Source: Thermoplasmata archaeon (lineage in GTDB: Archaea; Thermoplasmatota; Thermoplasmata; Thermoplasmatales; Aciduliprofundaceae). From it: a stretch of 11,808 nt of DNA. The translations under genes and the position numbers were made by a program. Of the stretch, positions 6,797 to 11,808 are shown piece by piece. The number at the start of each line of letters is the position of its first letter. The stretch's first letter is position 1. The stretch is from assembly GCA_021160945.1 (NCBI GenBank), contig JAGHBQ010000086.1, forward strand, positions 1 to 11,808, given 5' to 3'. The notes under the pieces are model-generated. The model ran no database searches. It saw only the letters and a program-made list of their open reading frames with translations, and was not told the DNA's origin.

Positions 6797-7726
6797 TTAT
6801 CTTCTTTTGAAGTAGGGAACGAAGATCACAGCTACAGCCACGATTAATCCGATGAAGAAGGAGAAGAAATGGTCCATAAAATAGCTCACCACTCTTTCTG
6901 ACCCTTCAATTATGGGTTTAAGATAGGGGGAGAGAGCTACTGGGAGGGATATATATGGATCATAAATTACACTCCCATTTTCATTTTTGAAGGAGAATAT
7001 GAGATGAAACTCAGAATTGTTATAGAAGTAGAAAGTTTCCACATTTTCTTCATACTCCCACAGATGCTTTATTGCCTCATTTTCCTTTCCAAATTTTATC
7101 ATCCCAAGATTGTTATTACCAAATCTGTGCTTCATAGGCTCATGCGTTCGGCTTATCACTTTCCACTGCATACCACTTCCCTTAGAATATTCATACACCT
7201 CTTGTGTTTGATTATTTATGTTTGAGTTTATTTTCTCCTCTATGAAGAAAAAGGGAACAAAAGAGTTCGAGGAGATGAAGATATCATATCGAAGCATGTT
7301 TCTTTCAACCTTCACCTCTTTCTTATGGTATTCTTTTTCAGAGATATAAAATCTGAGAGTAACATTCACCTTATTATTTCTTCCGAAAGGTCCTTTTTCC
7401 TTTATTTCCAGATTCTTCCACATAACAACCTCGGTGTAATTTCCCATTTTTTCATTTTGAGCTTTGATAAACTTTATTTTCATATTTTTGAGTTCTTCCT
7501 TTGCCATTCCCTTAAAGGGGATGGCTGGTGAGGAGGGTTCCCCCAAATAAATATGGGTGAAGCTCAGAGAAAAAGAATAAGTGTTGTTTATATTGATATT
7601 AACAGTGGCGTTTTTCTCATTAAAAATGAGTTTGACCTGCGGTTGTGTAGGAGTCGAACTCACACTAAAGTTCACCACGCAGAGGAGCAGGAAAGAAATA
7701 AATGCCAAGAGCTTGAGTAATTTCAC
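6797..7726 (-). CDS. Secreted, C-terminally membrane-anchored protein, unrecognised family (309 residues)
   Basis: I do not recognise the family. Residues 1-24 form a signal peptide (KLLKLLAFISFLLLCVVNFSVSS). The middle of about 250 residues is beta-rich and strongly hydrophilic. A C-terminal membrane helix (about 285-305, FFSFFIGLIVAVAVIFVPYF) ends in KRR, so the bulk should face outside with a tiny cytoplasmic tail. At least seven N-x-S/T sequons in the exposed part (for example NAT, NYT, NVT, NQT, NGS) suggest archaeal N-glycosylation. The start is GTG at 7724-7726; the overlapping ATG at 7726-7728 is out of frame and runs at once into TGA. The gene is divergent from a similarly built 387-residue protein and shares its operator region, so the two are probably co-regulated. 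Confidence 0.75.
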   Translation of the reverse strand: MKLLKLLAFISFLLLCVVNFSVSSTPTQPQVKLIFNEKNATVNININNTYSFSLSFTHIYLGEPSSPAIPFKGMAKEELKNMKIKFIKAQNEKMGNYTEVVMWKNLEIKEKGPFGRNNKVNVTLRFYISEKEYHKKEVKVERNMLRYDIFISSNSFVPFFFIEEKINSNINNQTQEVYEYSKGSGMQWKVISRTHEPMKHRFGNNNLGMIKFGKENEAIKHLWEYEENVETFYFYNNSEFHLIFSFKNENGSVIYDPYISLPVALSPYLKPIIEGSERVVSYFMDHFFSFFIGLIVAVAVIFVPYFKRR

Positions 7727-7736
7727 ATAAGTGAAA
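7721..7736 (-). promoter_or_regulatory. Inverted repeat overlapping the GTG start codon
   Basis: TTTCAC-ATAA-GTGAAA is a perfect 6-bp inverted repeat with a 4-base spacer. On the minus-strand mRNA one arm is GUGAAA, which is the start codon plus the second codon of the 309-residue membrane protein; the other arm lies just upstream. If the arm is included in the transcript, the hairpin would hide the start codon. If transcription starts inside it, it may instead be a protein-binding site at the start of transcription. Confidence 0.45.
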
Positions 7737-7750
7737 AATCATCACGGGCT

Positions 7751-7760
7751 TAAATTTATT
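7751..7760 (-). promoter_or_regulatory. TATA-box candidate for the 309-residue membrane protein
   Basis: The minus strand reads AATAAATTTA here. Its centre is about 30 bp before the GTG start at 7726, so transcription would begin at about 7729 and the message would be nearly leaderless. It lies immediately beside operator copy 1 (7763-7777). Confidence 0.4.
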
Positions 7761-7762
7761 TT

Positions 7763-7814
7763 GGTACAACTGTCGAATTTTTCGAAAATTGTACCACTCT
7801 TCGAAGTTTGTACC
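7763..7814. promoter_or_regulatory. Three-copy 15-bp operator (GGTACAA-N3-TCGAA) in a divergent promoter
   Basis: Three copies of GGTACAANNNTCGAA are present. Copy 1, plus strand, at 7763-7777 has spacer CTG. Copy 2, minus strand, at 7781-7795 has spacer TTT. Copy 3, minus strand, at 7800-7814 has spacer ACT. All twelve non-spacer bases are identical in all three. Copies 1 and 2 face each other across three T bases, forming a 33-bp dyad; copies 2 and 3 are direct repeats 19 bp apart. The array lies between the two divergent membrane-protein genes. Copy 1 borders the TATA box of the leftward gene, and copy 3 borders the TATA region of the rightward gene. This is the layout of a regulator-binding array controlling both promoters. 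The tandem winged-helix protein at 9042-9554 is the nearest candidate regulator; that link is inference. Confidence 0.75.
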
Positions 7815-7831
7815 ATAAATAACTTAAATAC
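7815..7831 (+). promoter_or_regulatory. TATA-box region for the 387-residue membrane protein
   Basis: CATAAATAA (7814-7822) and CTTAAATAC (7823-7831) are two overlapping TATA candidates right after operator copy 3. The second would place the start of transcription at about 7853, giving a short leader that contains GGTGAT at 7851-7856 before the ATG at 7862. Confidence 0.4.
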
Positions 7832-7861
7832 ACTATGGGTTGAAGTGCATGGTGATGAAAT

Positions 7862-9025
7862 ATGATGAACTCTAAAAAGATTGTGAGCATAGTGATGCTC
7901 TCCTTACTATTGATTTCCTCACTTGCCATAATTGGAAATGCCGAAGTTCAAAAAGAGAGGAAGAAAAATGTATATCTTGGGCAACTGAATTACGCAGAGG
8001 GAAATGTTACTGGTAGATTTGTGAGATTTCACATAGAGGAGAAATCAGGGGAACTCGAGGACTATACCATAGGGAATATGACTGTATTTGATGAGATAAG
8101 CTATGAAAATGATACTGTAGGCAGGGTAAGAGTTCACGGTGCAGTTCTCACTTATAAGGGAGTAGAGAATATCTTTCCTCCAGAAAATGAGATAAATTTA
8201 AGCCTGAATTTCCGCTGGAGATTTCTCTGTGTTCATGATAATCCAGCAGCTGTGCTTCACATAATTACCTATGGAAGTGATGTTATAAAGTATAAGCTCA
8301 ATAATGAAATCCATGCGGAGATGAAAGATAACATAGTATATCTCAACAGCAGTGAAAATATATTCGCAGGAAGACTCATTGTGTCAAATGGAGAGGTAAG
8401 TATAATAAACGAAAACAACGAGAGGAAAATTCTGATAAAAACCGGTAAGAATTACACGACAAGCGTAATATTCATTAATTTTGCTCAGTTTTTGGCTCCC
8501 AAGGACATAGCCACAGAGATAATGCAGGGAATTGAAAAGGGCAGAATAGGCGCAAATATTTATATTTCGCCTCATGGCGTGGATTTTGTAAATTATTCCC
8601 ATGAAATCCGTGCTCAGGTAAAAATTATGGAGAGAAATAGAGTAAAAGTGGAAATAAGCTCTGAACTGCACCAGGGAAAAGTGATAATGATAGTACTTAA
8701 CAAAAGCGCTATGGAGTTCGGAAAATATTACAAACTCAATGTAACCCTTGATGGAATTCCCGTGCCGAAAGGAGATTATCAGGAGGTAATGAACTCAACA
8801 ATACAAGCGAAATACGTGGCAATAGAGGAGAATGGAAATCTTTATCTACTGCTCTACATCCCCCATTTTTCTACTCATATTATAGATATAGAAAGTGGAC
8901 AAGAGTCTAGTGGAGGGAGTGAGGAGAGAGTTACGGGATTTCTCTCAAGTAGCACGATATGGATAATAGTGCTTGCAATTATTGTGATAGGAATTATAGC
9001 AGCAGTGATTATTAAAGCACGATGA
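7862..9025 (+). CDS. Secreted, C-terminally membrane-anchored glycoprotein, unrecognised family (387 residues)
   Basis: I do not recognise the family. An N-terminal signal peptide (about 1-27, KKIVSIVMLSLLLISSLAIIGNA) precedes a beta-rich extracellular region of about 330 residues. A Ser/Gly/Glu-rich linker (ESSGGSEE) follows, and then a C-terminal membrane helix (about 364-385, TIWIIVLAIIVIGIIAAVII) ending in KAR. Ten N-x-S/T sequons (NVT, NMT, NDT, NLS, NSS, NYT, NYS, NKS, NVT, NST) point to an exposed glycosylated surface protein. Two adjacent ATGs can start it; 7862 follows GGTGATGAAAT. Build and topology match the divergent 309-residue protein, with no clear sequence identity by eye. It converges on the winged-helix gene with a 16-bp gap. 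Possible roles are envelope stress sensing, adhesion, or holding a partner protein; none is shown. Confidence 0.78.
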   Translation: MMNSKKIVSIVMLSLLLISSLAIIGNAEVQKERKKNVYLGQLNYAEGNVTGRFVRFHIEEKSGELEDYTIGNMTVFDEISYENDTVGRVRVHGAVLTYKGVENIFPPENEINLSLNFRWRFLCVHDNPAAVLHIITYGSDVIKYKLNNEIHAEMKDNIVYLNSSENIFAGRLIVSNGEVSIINENNERKILIKTGKNYTTSVIFINFAQFLAPKDIATEIMQGIEKGRIGANIYISPHGVDFVNYSHEIRAQVKIMERNRVKVEISSELHQGKVIMIVLNKSAMEFGKYYKLNVTLDGIPVPKGDYQEVMNSTIQAKYVAIEENGNLYLLLYIPHFSTHIIDIESGQESSGGSEERVTGFLSSSTIWIIVLAIIVIGIIAAVIIKAR

Positions 9026-9033
9026 CGCCATCC

Positions 9034-9050
9034 TTCCTTTTTTATTTTCT
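9034..9050 (+). terminator. T-rich terminator after the 387-residue protein gene
   Basis: The plus strand runs CCTTTTTTATTTTCT starting nine bases after the stop codon. Archaeal RNA polymerase ends transcription at such U-rich tracts without needing a hairpin. The tract overlaps the last codons of the convergent regulator gene. Confidence 0.5.
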
Positions 9051-9554
9051 CTCGGTCCATAGAGAGGCAAAATTATCCACAAGCCTATCAAGAAATGATT
9101 TTCTATACTTAATTATAGTAAAGGCCACCTCCTCGGGTTTTCTAACCCAGAAATAACTTTCTCTACCCGCAATTTCCTTTTCAAGTATACTTTTTTTCAC
9201 AAGCCTGGCGAGATGATAGGAAATTGTTGATGGCGATAGCTCAAAATGATTTGTTATCTCCCGGTGAGTTTTTCTTCCCTCTTCAAGAAGAAAAATCACT
9301 ATTCTCCTTGCCACCTCATTTCTCAGGGCACCCATTATTTTTCTCTCCTCCTGCGTCATAGCAGTATTTGGAAAATATCTCGTGTACTTTCCCTCTTTTC
9401 TGACAATGATTATTCCTCTCTCCATAAGAACCTTGAGATGATAAGAGAGTAAACCCACAGGCATATTTAGTCTACGCTGAAGTTCTCTAAAATGTAATCC
9501 AGGATTGAAAACTATTTCCTCGTATATTCTCCTCCTTGTCTCTATATCATTCAT
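9042..9554 (-). CDS. Tandem winged-helix (ArsR/MarR-like) transcriptional regulator
   Basis: This 170-residue protein has two winged helix-turn-helix units. The first (about 5-62) is GLHFRELQRRL with recognition helix MPVGLLSYHLKVLMERG, and a wing IIVRKEGKYTRYF. The second (about 72-138) is KTHREITNHFELSPSTISYHLARLVKKSIL, with wing EKEIAGRESYFWV. The S-Y-H-L recognition signature is shared by both. Such double-wHTH proteins are common regulators in Euryarchaeota. There are no metal-binding cysteines, so this is not a classical ArsR metal sensor. The ATG at 9552-9554 starts three bases after the stop of the 3-TM protein gene, with GAGAGGATGAG upstream as ribosome-binding site, so the two are one operon. 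It is the only DNA-binding regulator in the window and thus a candidate for the operator array at 7763-7814. Confidence 0.88.
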   Translation of the reverse strand: MNDIETRRRIYEEIVFNPGLHFRELQRRLNMPVGLLSYHLKVLMERGIIIVRKEGKYTRYFPNTAMTQEERKIMGALRNEVARRIVIFLLEEGRKTHREITNHFELSPSTISYHLARLVKKSILEKEIAGRESYFWVRKPEEVAFTIIKYRKSFLDRLVDNFASLWTERK

Positions 9555-9557
9555 ATC

Positions 9558-9821
9558 TCATCCTCTCATTGCTATGGCAAAGTAGAGGGTGATCAGAATG
9601 AAAACATCTGTTAGAAAGAAGGTGGTCATTATATCCAGACCAAGGGAGAGTAGAGTGTTCGCCTCGTATATCACAGCTTTCGCAAAAAATAGAAGAAATA
9701 CTATTGATGATATCAGTGCTGCTTTGAAATGATATCTTCTGTAGGTCAGTATAGCGATGATGAGAAGGAGAAGCGATATCAGGAGAAGCATTCCTCCTAG
9801 CAGATCCTCGAGAAAGATCAT
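9558..9821 (-). CDS. Small three-helix membrane protein
   Basis: This 87-residue protein has three hydrophobic helices: about 5-26 (LEDLLGGMLLLISLLLLIIAIL), 34-53 (AALISSIVFLLFFAKAVIYE) and 60-84 (LGLDIMTTFFLTDVFILITLYFAIA). It has no recognised catalytic motif. Small 3-TM proteins paired with winged-helix regulators recur in Euryarchaeota, so it may be a membrane partner or sensor for the regulator encoded three bases downstream; that is inference. The ATG at 9819-9821 is preferred. A stop lies three codons upstream, and GGGGAG at 9836-9841 is rather far from it (14 bases), so the start at the internal Met 11, or a leaderless start from the AT-rich element near 9848, cannot be excluded. Reading the same DNA in the next frame from the ATG at 9831 gives a non-hydrophobic peptide that I reject. 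Confidence 0.75.
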   Translation of the reverse strand: MIFLEDLLGGMLLLISLLLLIIAILTYRRYHFKAALISSIVFLLFFAKAVIYEANTLLSLGLDIMTTFFLTDVFILITLYFAIAMRG

Positions 9822-9842
9822 AAAGGTTCATGTTACTCCCCT

Positions 9843-9880
9843 TTAATTAATTTTACACTCCACCTTGTTGCATAAATAAG
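9843..9880 (-). promoter_or_regulatory. Promoter region of the 3-TM/winged-helix operon
   Basis: Two minus-strand TATA candidates are seen: AATTAATTAAA at about 9843-9853, which would give a leaderless message starting near 9822, and CTTATTTATG at 9871-9880, which would give a leader of about 27 bases containing GGGGAG. No copy of GGTACAANNNTCGAA is present here, so the operon does not show the operator found in the divergent membrane-protein promoter. Confidence 0.35.
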
Positions 9881-9881
9881 A

Positions 9882-10230
9882 GAAAAAAGTCCCCTTTAGA
9901 AAAGGTATTTGCCTTACCAAAAGAAAAGCTACAGATGTACAGCTCCACAAGAGGCTCGCCTCACTACAAGATCCATACCACTCATTCTGCACCGCACTTC
10001 CACCCATTTATTAAGACGCCTCTGATCGTCTGCGATTCTTTTCACAATTATATACGGCTTTATTTCATTCGGACACTACTTCCTTTTTATATCGCTTTCC
10101 CGAGTACTGTATCCTTGTGGCCGTGTTATCCCTGCAATCTCCACTCACTCACTCTCCCACGCTGTGAATATACCCAGTTCATCATAGTCATCTGTGTAGT
10201 ATACGTACTATTTTTATAGACATAACAACA
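9882..10230. other. Intergenic stretch without a convincing gene, possible relic
   Basis: This stretch has higher GC (about 44% by hand count over four lines) than the AT-rich intergenic spaces elsewhere. The plus-strand open frame at 9935-10219 gives a His/Pro/Phe-rich peptide without domain character, and I reject it. On the minus strand, 10144-9929 is a 72-codon frame starting at GTG and broken by one TAG at 10078-10076. Its second half (NEIKPYIIVKRIADD... to ...RASCGAVHL) looks more protein-like, but I recognise no family. I looked for tRNA T-loops, the SRP RNA tetraloop region and RNase P core sequences on both strands and saw none. TATA-like elements on the minus strand at about 10085-10100 and 10209-10219 leave an unknown transcript possible. 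Confidence 0.35.
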
Positions 10231-10274
10231 CCCACATGGAATCCCGATGAACGGCTCTCCTTTCCCCATATCAA

Positions 10275-10422
10275 ACCTTCAAAAAGGTGTCAAGCACCCC
10301 CCAAAGAAGGGAGGGGTTTAGAAAGGGGAAACGAGTAACGCCAGTTACGAGCAAGCCCTCCGAAGGAGGGCGCAGCGTAGGTGCCCCTTCGAGGGTTTAG
10401 AAAGGGGGCGTAGCCCCCTTCG
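10275..10422. ncRNA. GC-rich hairpin island, candidate structured RNA or repeat element
   Basis: In this AT-rich genome, 10321-10420 is about 61% GC. It packs several short hairpins: ACCTT/AAGGT (10275-10288), GTAAC/GTTAC (10335-10348), a perfect 7-bp GCCCTCC/GGAGGGC with a GAA loop (10355-10371), CCCT/AGGG (10385-10395) and a perfect 8-bp stem AAGGGGGC/GCCCCCTT with a GTA loop (10402-10420). GC-rich intergenic islands in AT-rich archaea are often structured RNAs. The strand is unclear. A plus-strand TATA element at 10211-10219 could start a transcript at about 10241. A minus-strand one in the AT tract 10427-10440 could start one at about 10408, ending at the T5 run opposite 10281-10285. A non-autonomous palindromic transposon remnant is the main alternative. 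Confidence 0.4.
10311..10408 (+). repeat. Short direct repeat GAGG(G)GTTTAGAAAGGGG, two copies 79 bp apart
   Basis: Copy A at 10311-10328 reads GAGGGGTTTAGAAAGGGG. Copy B at 10391-10407 reads GAGGGTTTAGAAAGGGG, differing by one G. A second small repeat, CCCCTTCG, occurs at 10384-10391 and 10415-10422. The AAGGGG end of each copy is complementary to CCCCTT, so the repeats could form several alternative stems. Confidence 0.7.
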
Positions 10423-10426
10423 TAGA

Positions 10427-10441
10427 AAAATTTATAAAAAA
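10427..10441 (+). promoter_or_regulatory. TATA-box promoter of nmd3
   Basis: AAATTTATAAAAAAT sits here, core TTTATAAAAA at 10431-10440. Its centre is 25 bp before the nmd3 ATG (10460), predicting a leaderless message. It follows directly after the GC-rich hairpin island. Confidence 0.5.
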
Positions 10442-10459
10442 TGAGAAATTGGATGTATA

Positions 10460-11458
10460 ATGCTCTGTGTGGAATGTGGAAAGAGAGAGGCGAAGTACGA
10501 TAATTTGTGTGAGATATGCTTTCTTAAGAAGATAAAGTTCACTTATCTACCACCTCATATGAGCATTACTCAGTGTCCTCACTGTGGAGCGATAAAATTT
10601 AAGGGTGACTGGAAGAGAATGAGCAGAGAGGATATGTTTCGAGAGCTAATTCTTCGTAATGTGGAGTTTCTTCATCACTATGATTCATTTACTTTGGAAA
10701 TAGAGGAGAGAGAAAGTAGGGGAGGAGCTGCTCTTCATACAATTTTCAAGGTACGGTATAAAGATCTTGAGGTGAAAGAGGAGCATTTTTCTACCGTTAG
10801 CATAAAGTATGAATCCTGCACAAGATGTAATAGATACTTTGGTAACTACTTTGAGGCAATTCTTCAACTGAGGGGTATGAGAGAGGGAGAAGAAGAAATG
10901 GTGAAGGAATTTGCATATTCCAGAATAGAGCATTATTCACAAAAAAACGAGAATTTATTTCTTACCAAGGAGGAGAGGAGGAAGGAAGGAATAGATCTAT
11001 ATCTGAGTGATAAAAGAGAGGCAAAGAAGATTGCGAAGGAAATATGTGAAAAATATGGAGCTACCCTTAAAGAATCTCCCCAGATTGCTGGCAGAAAGGA
11101 TGGTCATGATGTGTATAGGGTAACCTATTCTGTGAGATTGCCTGAATACAGAGAAGGAGATGTGGTGAATATTGATGAAACGCCATATCTTGTGGAGCAT
11201 GTGAGTCGCAATATGATTTCGCTCCTCTCCCTGAAAGATGGAAGAAAAAAGAGGATGGATGTGAGAAGACATAGGGTAGGAAGAGTGGTTAAAAAAGAAG
11301 ATTTAGAAGAGGCCATAGTGGTTTATTCTCAGGGCGCGAACATTCAATTACTAGATAAAAATTATAGAATCATTGAGGCAAAAACACCTTTTTTTCATCA
11401 TAATGGGGATAAAGTGAAAATAGTGAGAATCGAAGGGGAGGTGTTTATTCTTCCATGA
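10460..11458 (+). CDS. nmd3: Archaeal Nmd3-family ribosome biogenesis protein
   Basis: This 332-residue protein is the archaeal counterpart of eukaryotic NMD3, the 60S subunit export and maturation adaptor. The N-terminus carries zinc-binding pairs: CVECGK at 3-8, CEIC at 17-20, CPHC at 39-42 and CTRC at about 119-122. GNYFEAILQLRG follows directly and is the family signature. Next come a DLYLSDKREAKKIAKEICEKYGA segment with ESPQIAGRKDGHDVYRVTYSVRLPEY, then small beta-rich C-terminal domains (EGDVVNIDETPYLVEHV; GDKVKIVRIEGEVFILP). Archaeal members lack the nuclear export tail. The function is presumed to be late large-subunit assembly or binding at the tRNA/L1 region. The length is normal for archaea. 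It is the first gene of its operon, predicted leaderless, and ends in an ATGA overlap with the Nudix gene. Confidence 0.92.
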   Translation: MLCVECGKREAKYDNLCEICFLKKIKFTYLPPHMSITQCPHCGAIKFKGDWKRMSREDMFRELILRNVEFLHHYDSFTLEIEERESRGGAALHTIFKVRYKDLEVKEEHFSTVSIKYESCTRCNRYFGNYFEAILQLRGMREGEEEMVKEFAYSRIEHYSQKNENLFLTKEERRKEGIDLYLSDKREAKKIAKEICEKYGATLKESPQIAGRKDGHDVYRVTYSVRLPEYREGDVVNIDETPYLVEHVSRNMISLLSLKDGRKKRMDVRRHRVGRVVKKEDLEEAIVVYSQGANIQLLDKNYRIIEAKTPFFHHNGDKVKIVRIEGEVFILP

Positions 11459-11793
11459 TTGTCATAGTTGTACCTTTCAAAGGAAAGAAATTTCTGATGG
11501 TGAAAAATCCCCGAAGAGGATGGGAATTTCCAGGAGGAAAGGTAGAAGAAGGAGAAACTCCTGAAGAAGCAGCAAAGAGAGAATGTAGGGAGGAAGCAGG
11601 AATTCTCTTTGAGTCCTTGCGCAAAATAAAAGAATTTGATGATGTAATAGTTTTTGCAGGTATTGTTAAAGAAGTAAATGGTGGAGAGATGGAGTTCAGA
11701 TTCTTTACCCAACTTCCAAGGGGCTTATCTTACCCCAGAGATGAGGCCTTGGAGTTTCTAATATCTTCCGGTTTTAATATCTCAAATATATAG
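11455..11793 (+). CDS. Nudix hydrolase
   Basis: This 112-residue protein has a perfect Nudix box, G-x5-E-x7-R-E-U-x-E-E-x-G-U, from GGKVEEGETPEEAA into KRECREEAGI (about 26-49), preceded by the usual WEFPGG strand. The family cleaves nucleoside diphosphates linked to another moiety, using Mg2+ held by the REUxEE glutamates. Substrate cannot be told from sequence: MutT-like dNTP cleaning, NDP-sugar or RNA-cap-like compounds are all possible. It is slightly shorter than typical family members (about 130-150 residues) but looks complete, with stop TAG at 11791-11793. The ATG overlaps the nmd3 stop (ATGA at 11455-11458). GGGGAGGTG about 12 bases upstream can serve as ribosome-binding site. It is co-transcribed and probably translationally coupled to nmd3. 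Confidence 0.92.
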   Translation: MIVIVVPFKGKKFLMVKNPRRGWEFPGGKVEEGETPEEAAKRECREEAGILFESLRKIKEFDDVIVFAGIVKEVNGGEMEFRFFTQLPRGLSYPRDEALEFLISSGFNISNI

Positions 11794-11808
11794 TGAACAT
11801 AGCAATAT

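Noticed and set aside
9547..9831. Alternative minus-strand frame of 94 codons from the ATG at 9831, well spaced from GGGGAG
   Set aside because: The overlapping frame from 9821 encodes three clean membrane helices and ends three bases before the regulator; the alternative gives a polar peptide without character and overlaps the regulator start.
9929..10144. Internal TAG read through as pyrrolysine in the minus-strand frame
   Set aside because: TAG serves as an ordinary stop for the TraB, radical SAM and Nudix genes here, and the frame has no recognised family, so a recoding claim is unsupported.
9935..10219. Plus-strand open frame of 94 codons in the intergenic stretch
   Set aside because: The peptide is rich in His, Pro, Phe and Tyr, resembles no domain, and has no ribosome-binding site; it is probably chance.
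10384..10395. TTCGA within CCCCTTCGAGGG as a possible tRNA T-loop
   Set aside because: No 5-bp T-stem of the right shape, no acceptor pairing and no D- or anticodon arm around it; it is part of the hairpin island.
10311..10408. Repeat pair considered as a CRISPR fragment
   Set aside because: There are only two copies of 17-18 bases, 79 bp apart, with structured rather than unique sequence between them, and no cas genes nearby.

Overview
The window reads as a chromosomal segment of a moderately AT-rich, tetraether-making euryarchaeon, most likely Thermoplasmatota (an Aciduliprofundum-like lineage is my best guess, from protein flavour only). The archaeal signs are a tRNA-splicing endonuclease of the two-repeat type, an archaeal Nmd3, a digeranylgeranyl-lipid reductase, a tetraether synthase, TATA-box promoters about 26 bp before start codons, and many N-glycosylation sequons in the secreted proteins. 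Genes are packed tightly. Two convergent pairs abut with no base between their stop codons.

Layout. 2-238 (+): 3' end of a TraB-family protein. 239-1828 (-): B12-binding radical SAM enzyme, a candidate GDGT ring synthase (Grs type). 1893-2288 (+): RlmH-like SPOUT methyltransferase, divergent from it. 2464-3811 (+): small Ras-like GTPase with a degenerate G3 motif, followed after one base by the tRNA-splicing endonuclease EndA. 3812-6733 (-): operon of tetraether synthase Tes, a 2x[4Fe-4S] ferredoxin and geranylgeranyl reductase. 6797-9025: two divergent, unrecognised secreted or membrane-anchored glycoproteins, sharing a promoter region with three copies of a 15-bp operator-like sequence. 9042-9821 (-): two-gene operon of a 3-TM membrane protein and a tandem winged-helix regulator. 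9832-10459: 628 bp without a convincing gene, ending in a GC-rich island of perfect hairpins and a short direct repeat. 10460-11793 (+): Nmd3 and a Nudix hydrolase that overlap by ATGA.

How the genes work together. The central theme is membrane-lipid maturation. Tes joins the phytanyl tails of two archaeols. The reductase saturates the isoprenoid chains. The ferredoxin between them is the natural electron donor for both. The Grs-like enzyme 2 kb away could add cyclopentane rings to the product. The flanking secreted-protein/winged-helix module looks like a cell-envelope response unit, whose regulator is a candidate to bind the three-copy operator. The remaining genes are RNA and ribosome housekeeping (RlmH, EndA, Nmd3).

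The items that look least described are the three-site operator in the divergent promoter, a hairpin overlapping the GTG start of the 309-residue membrane protein, the GC-rich hairpin island before nmd3, and the G3-degenerate GTPase coupled to endA.
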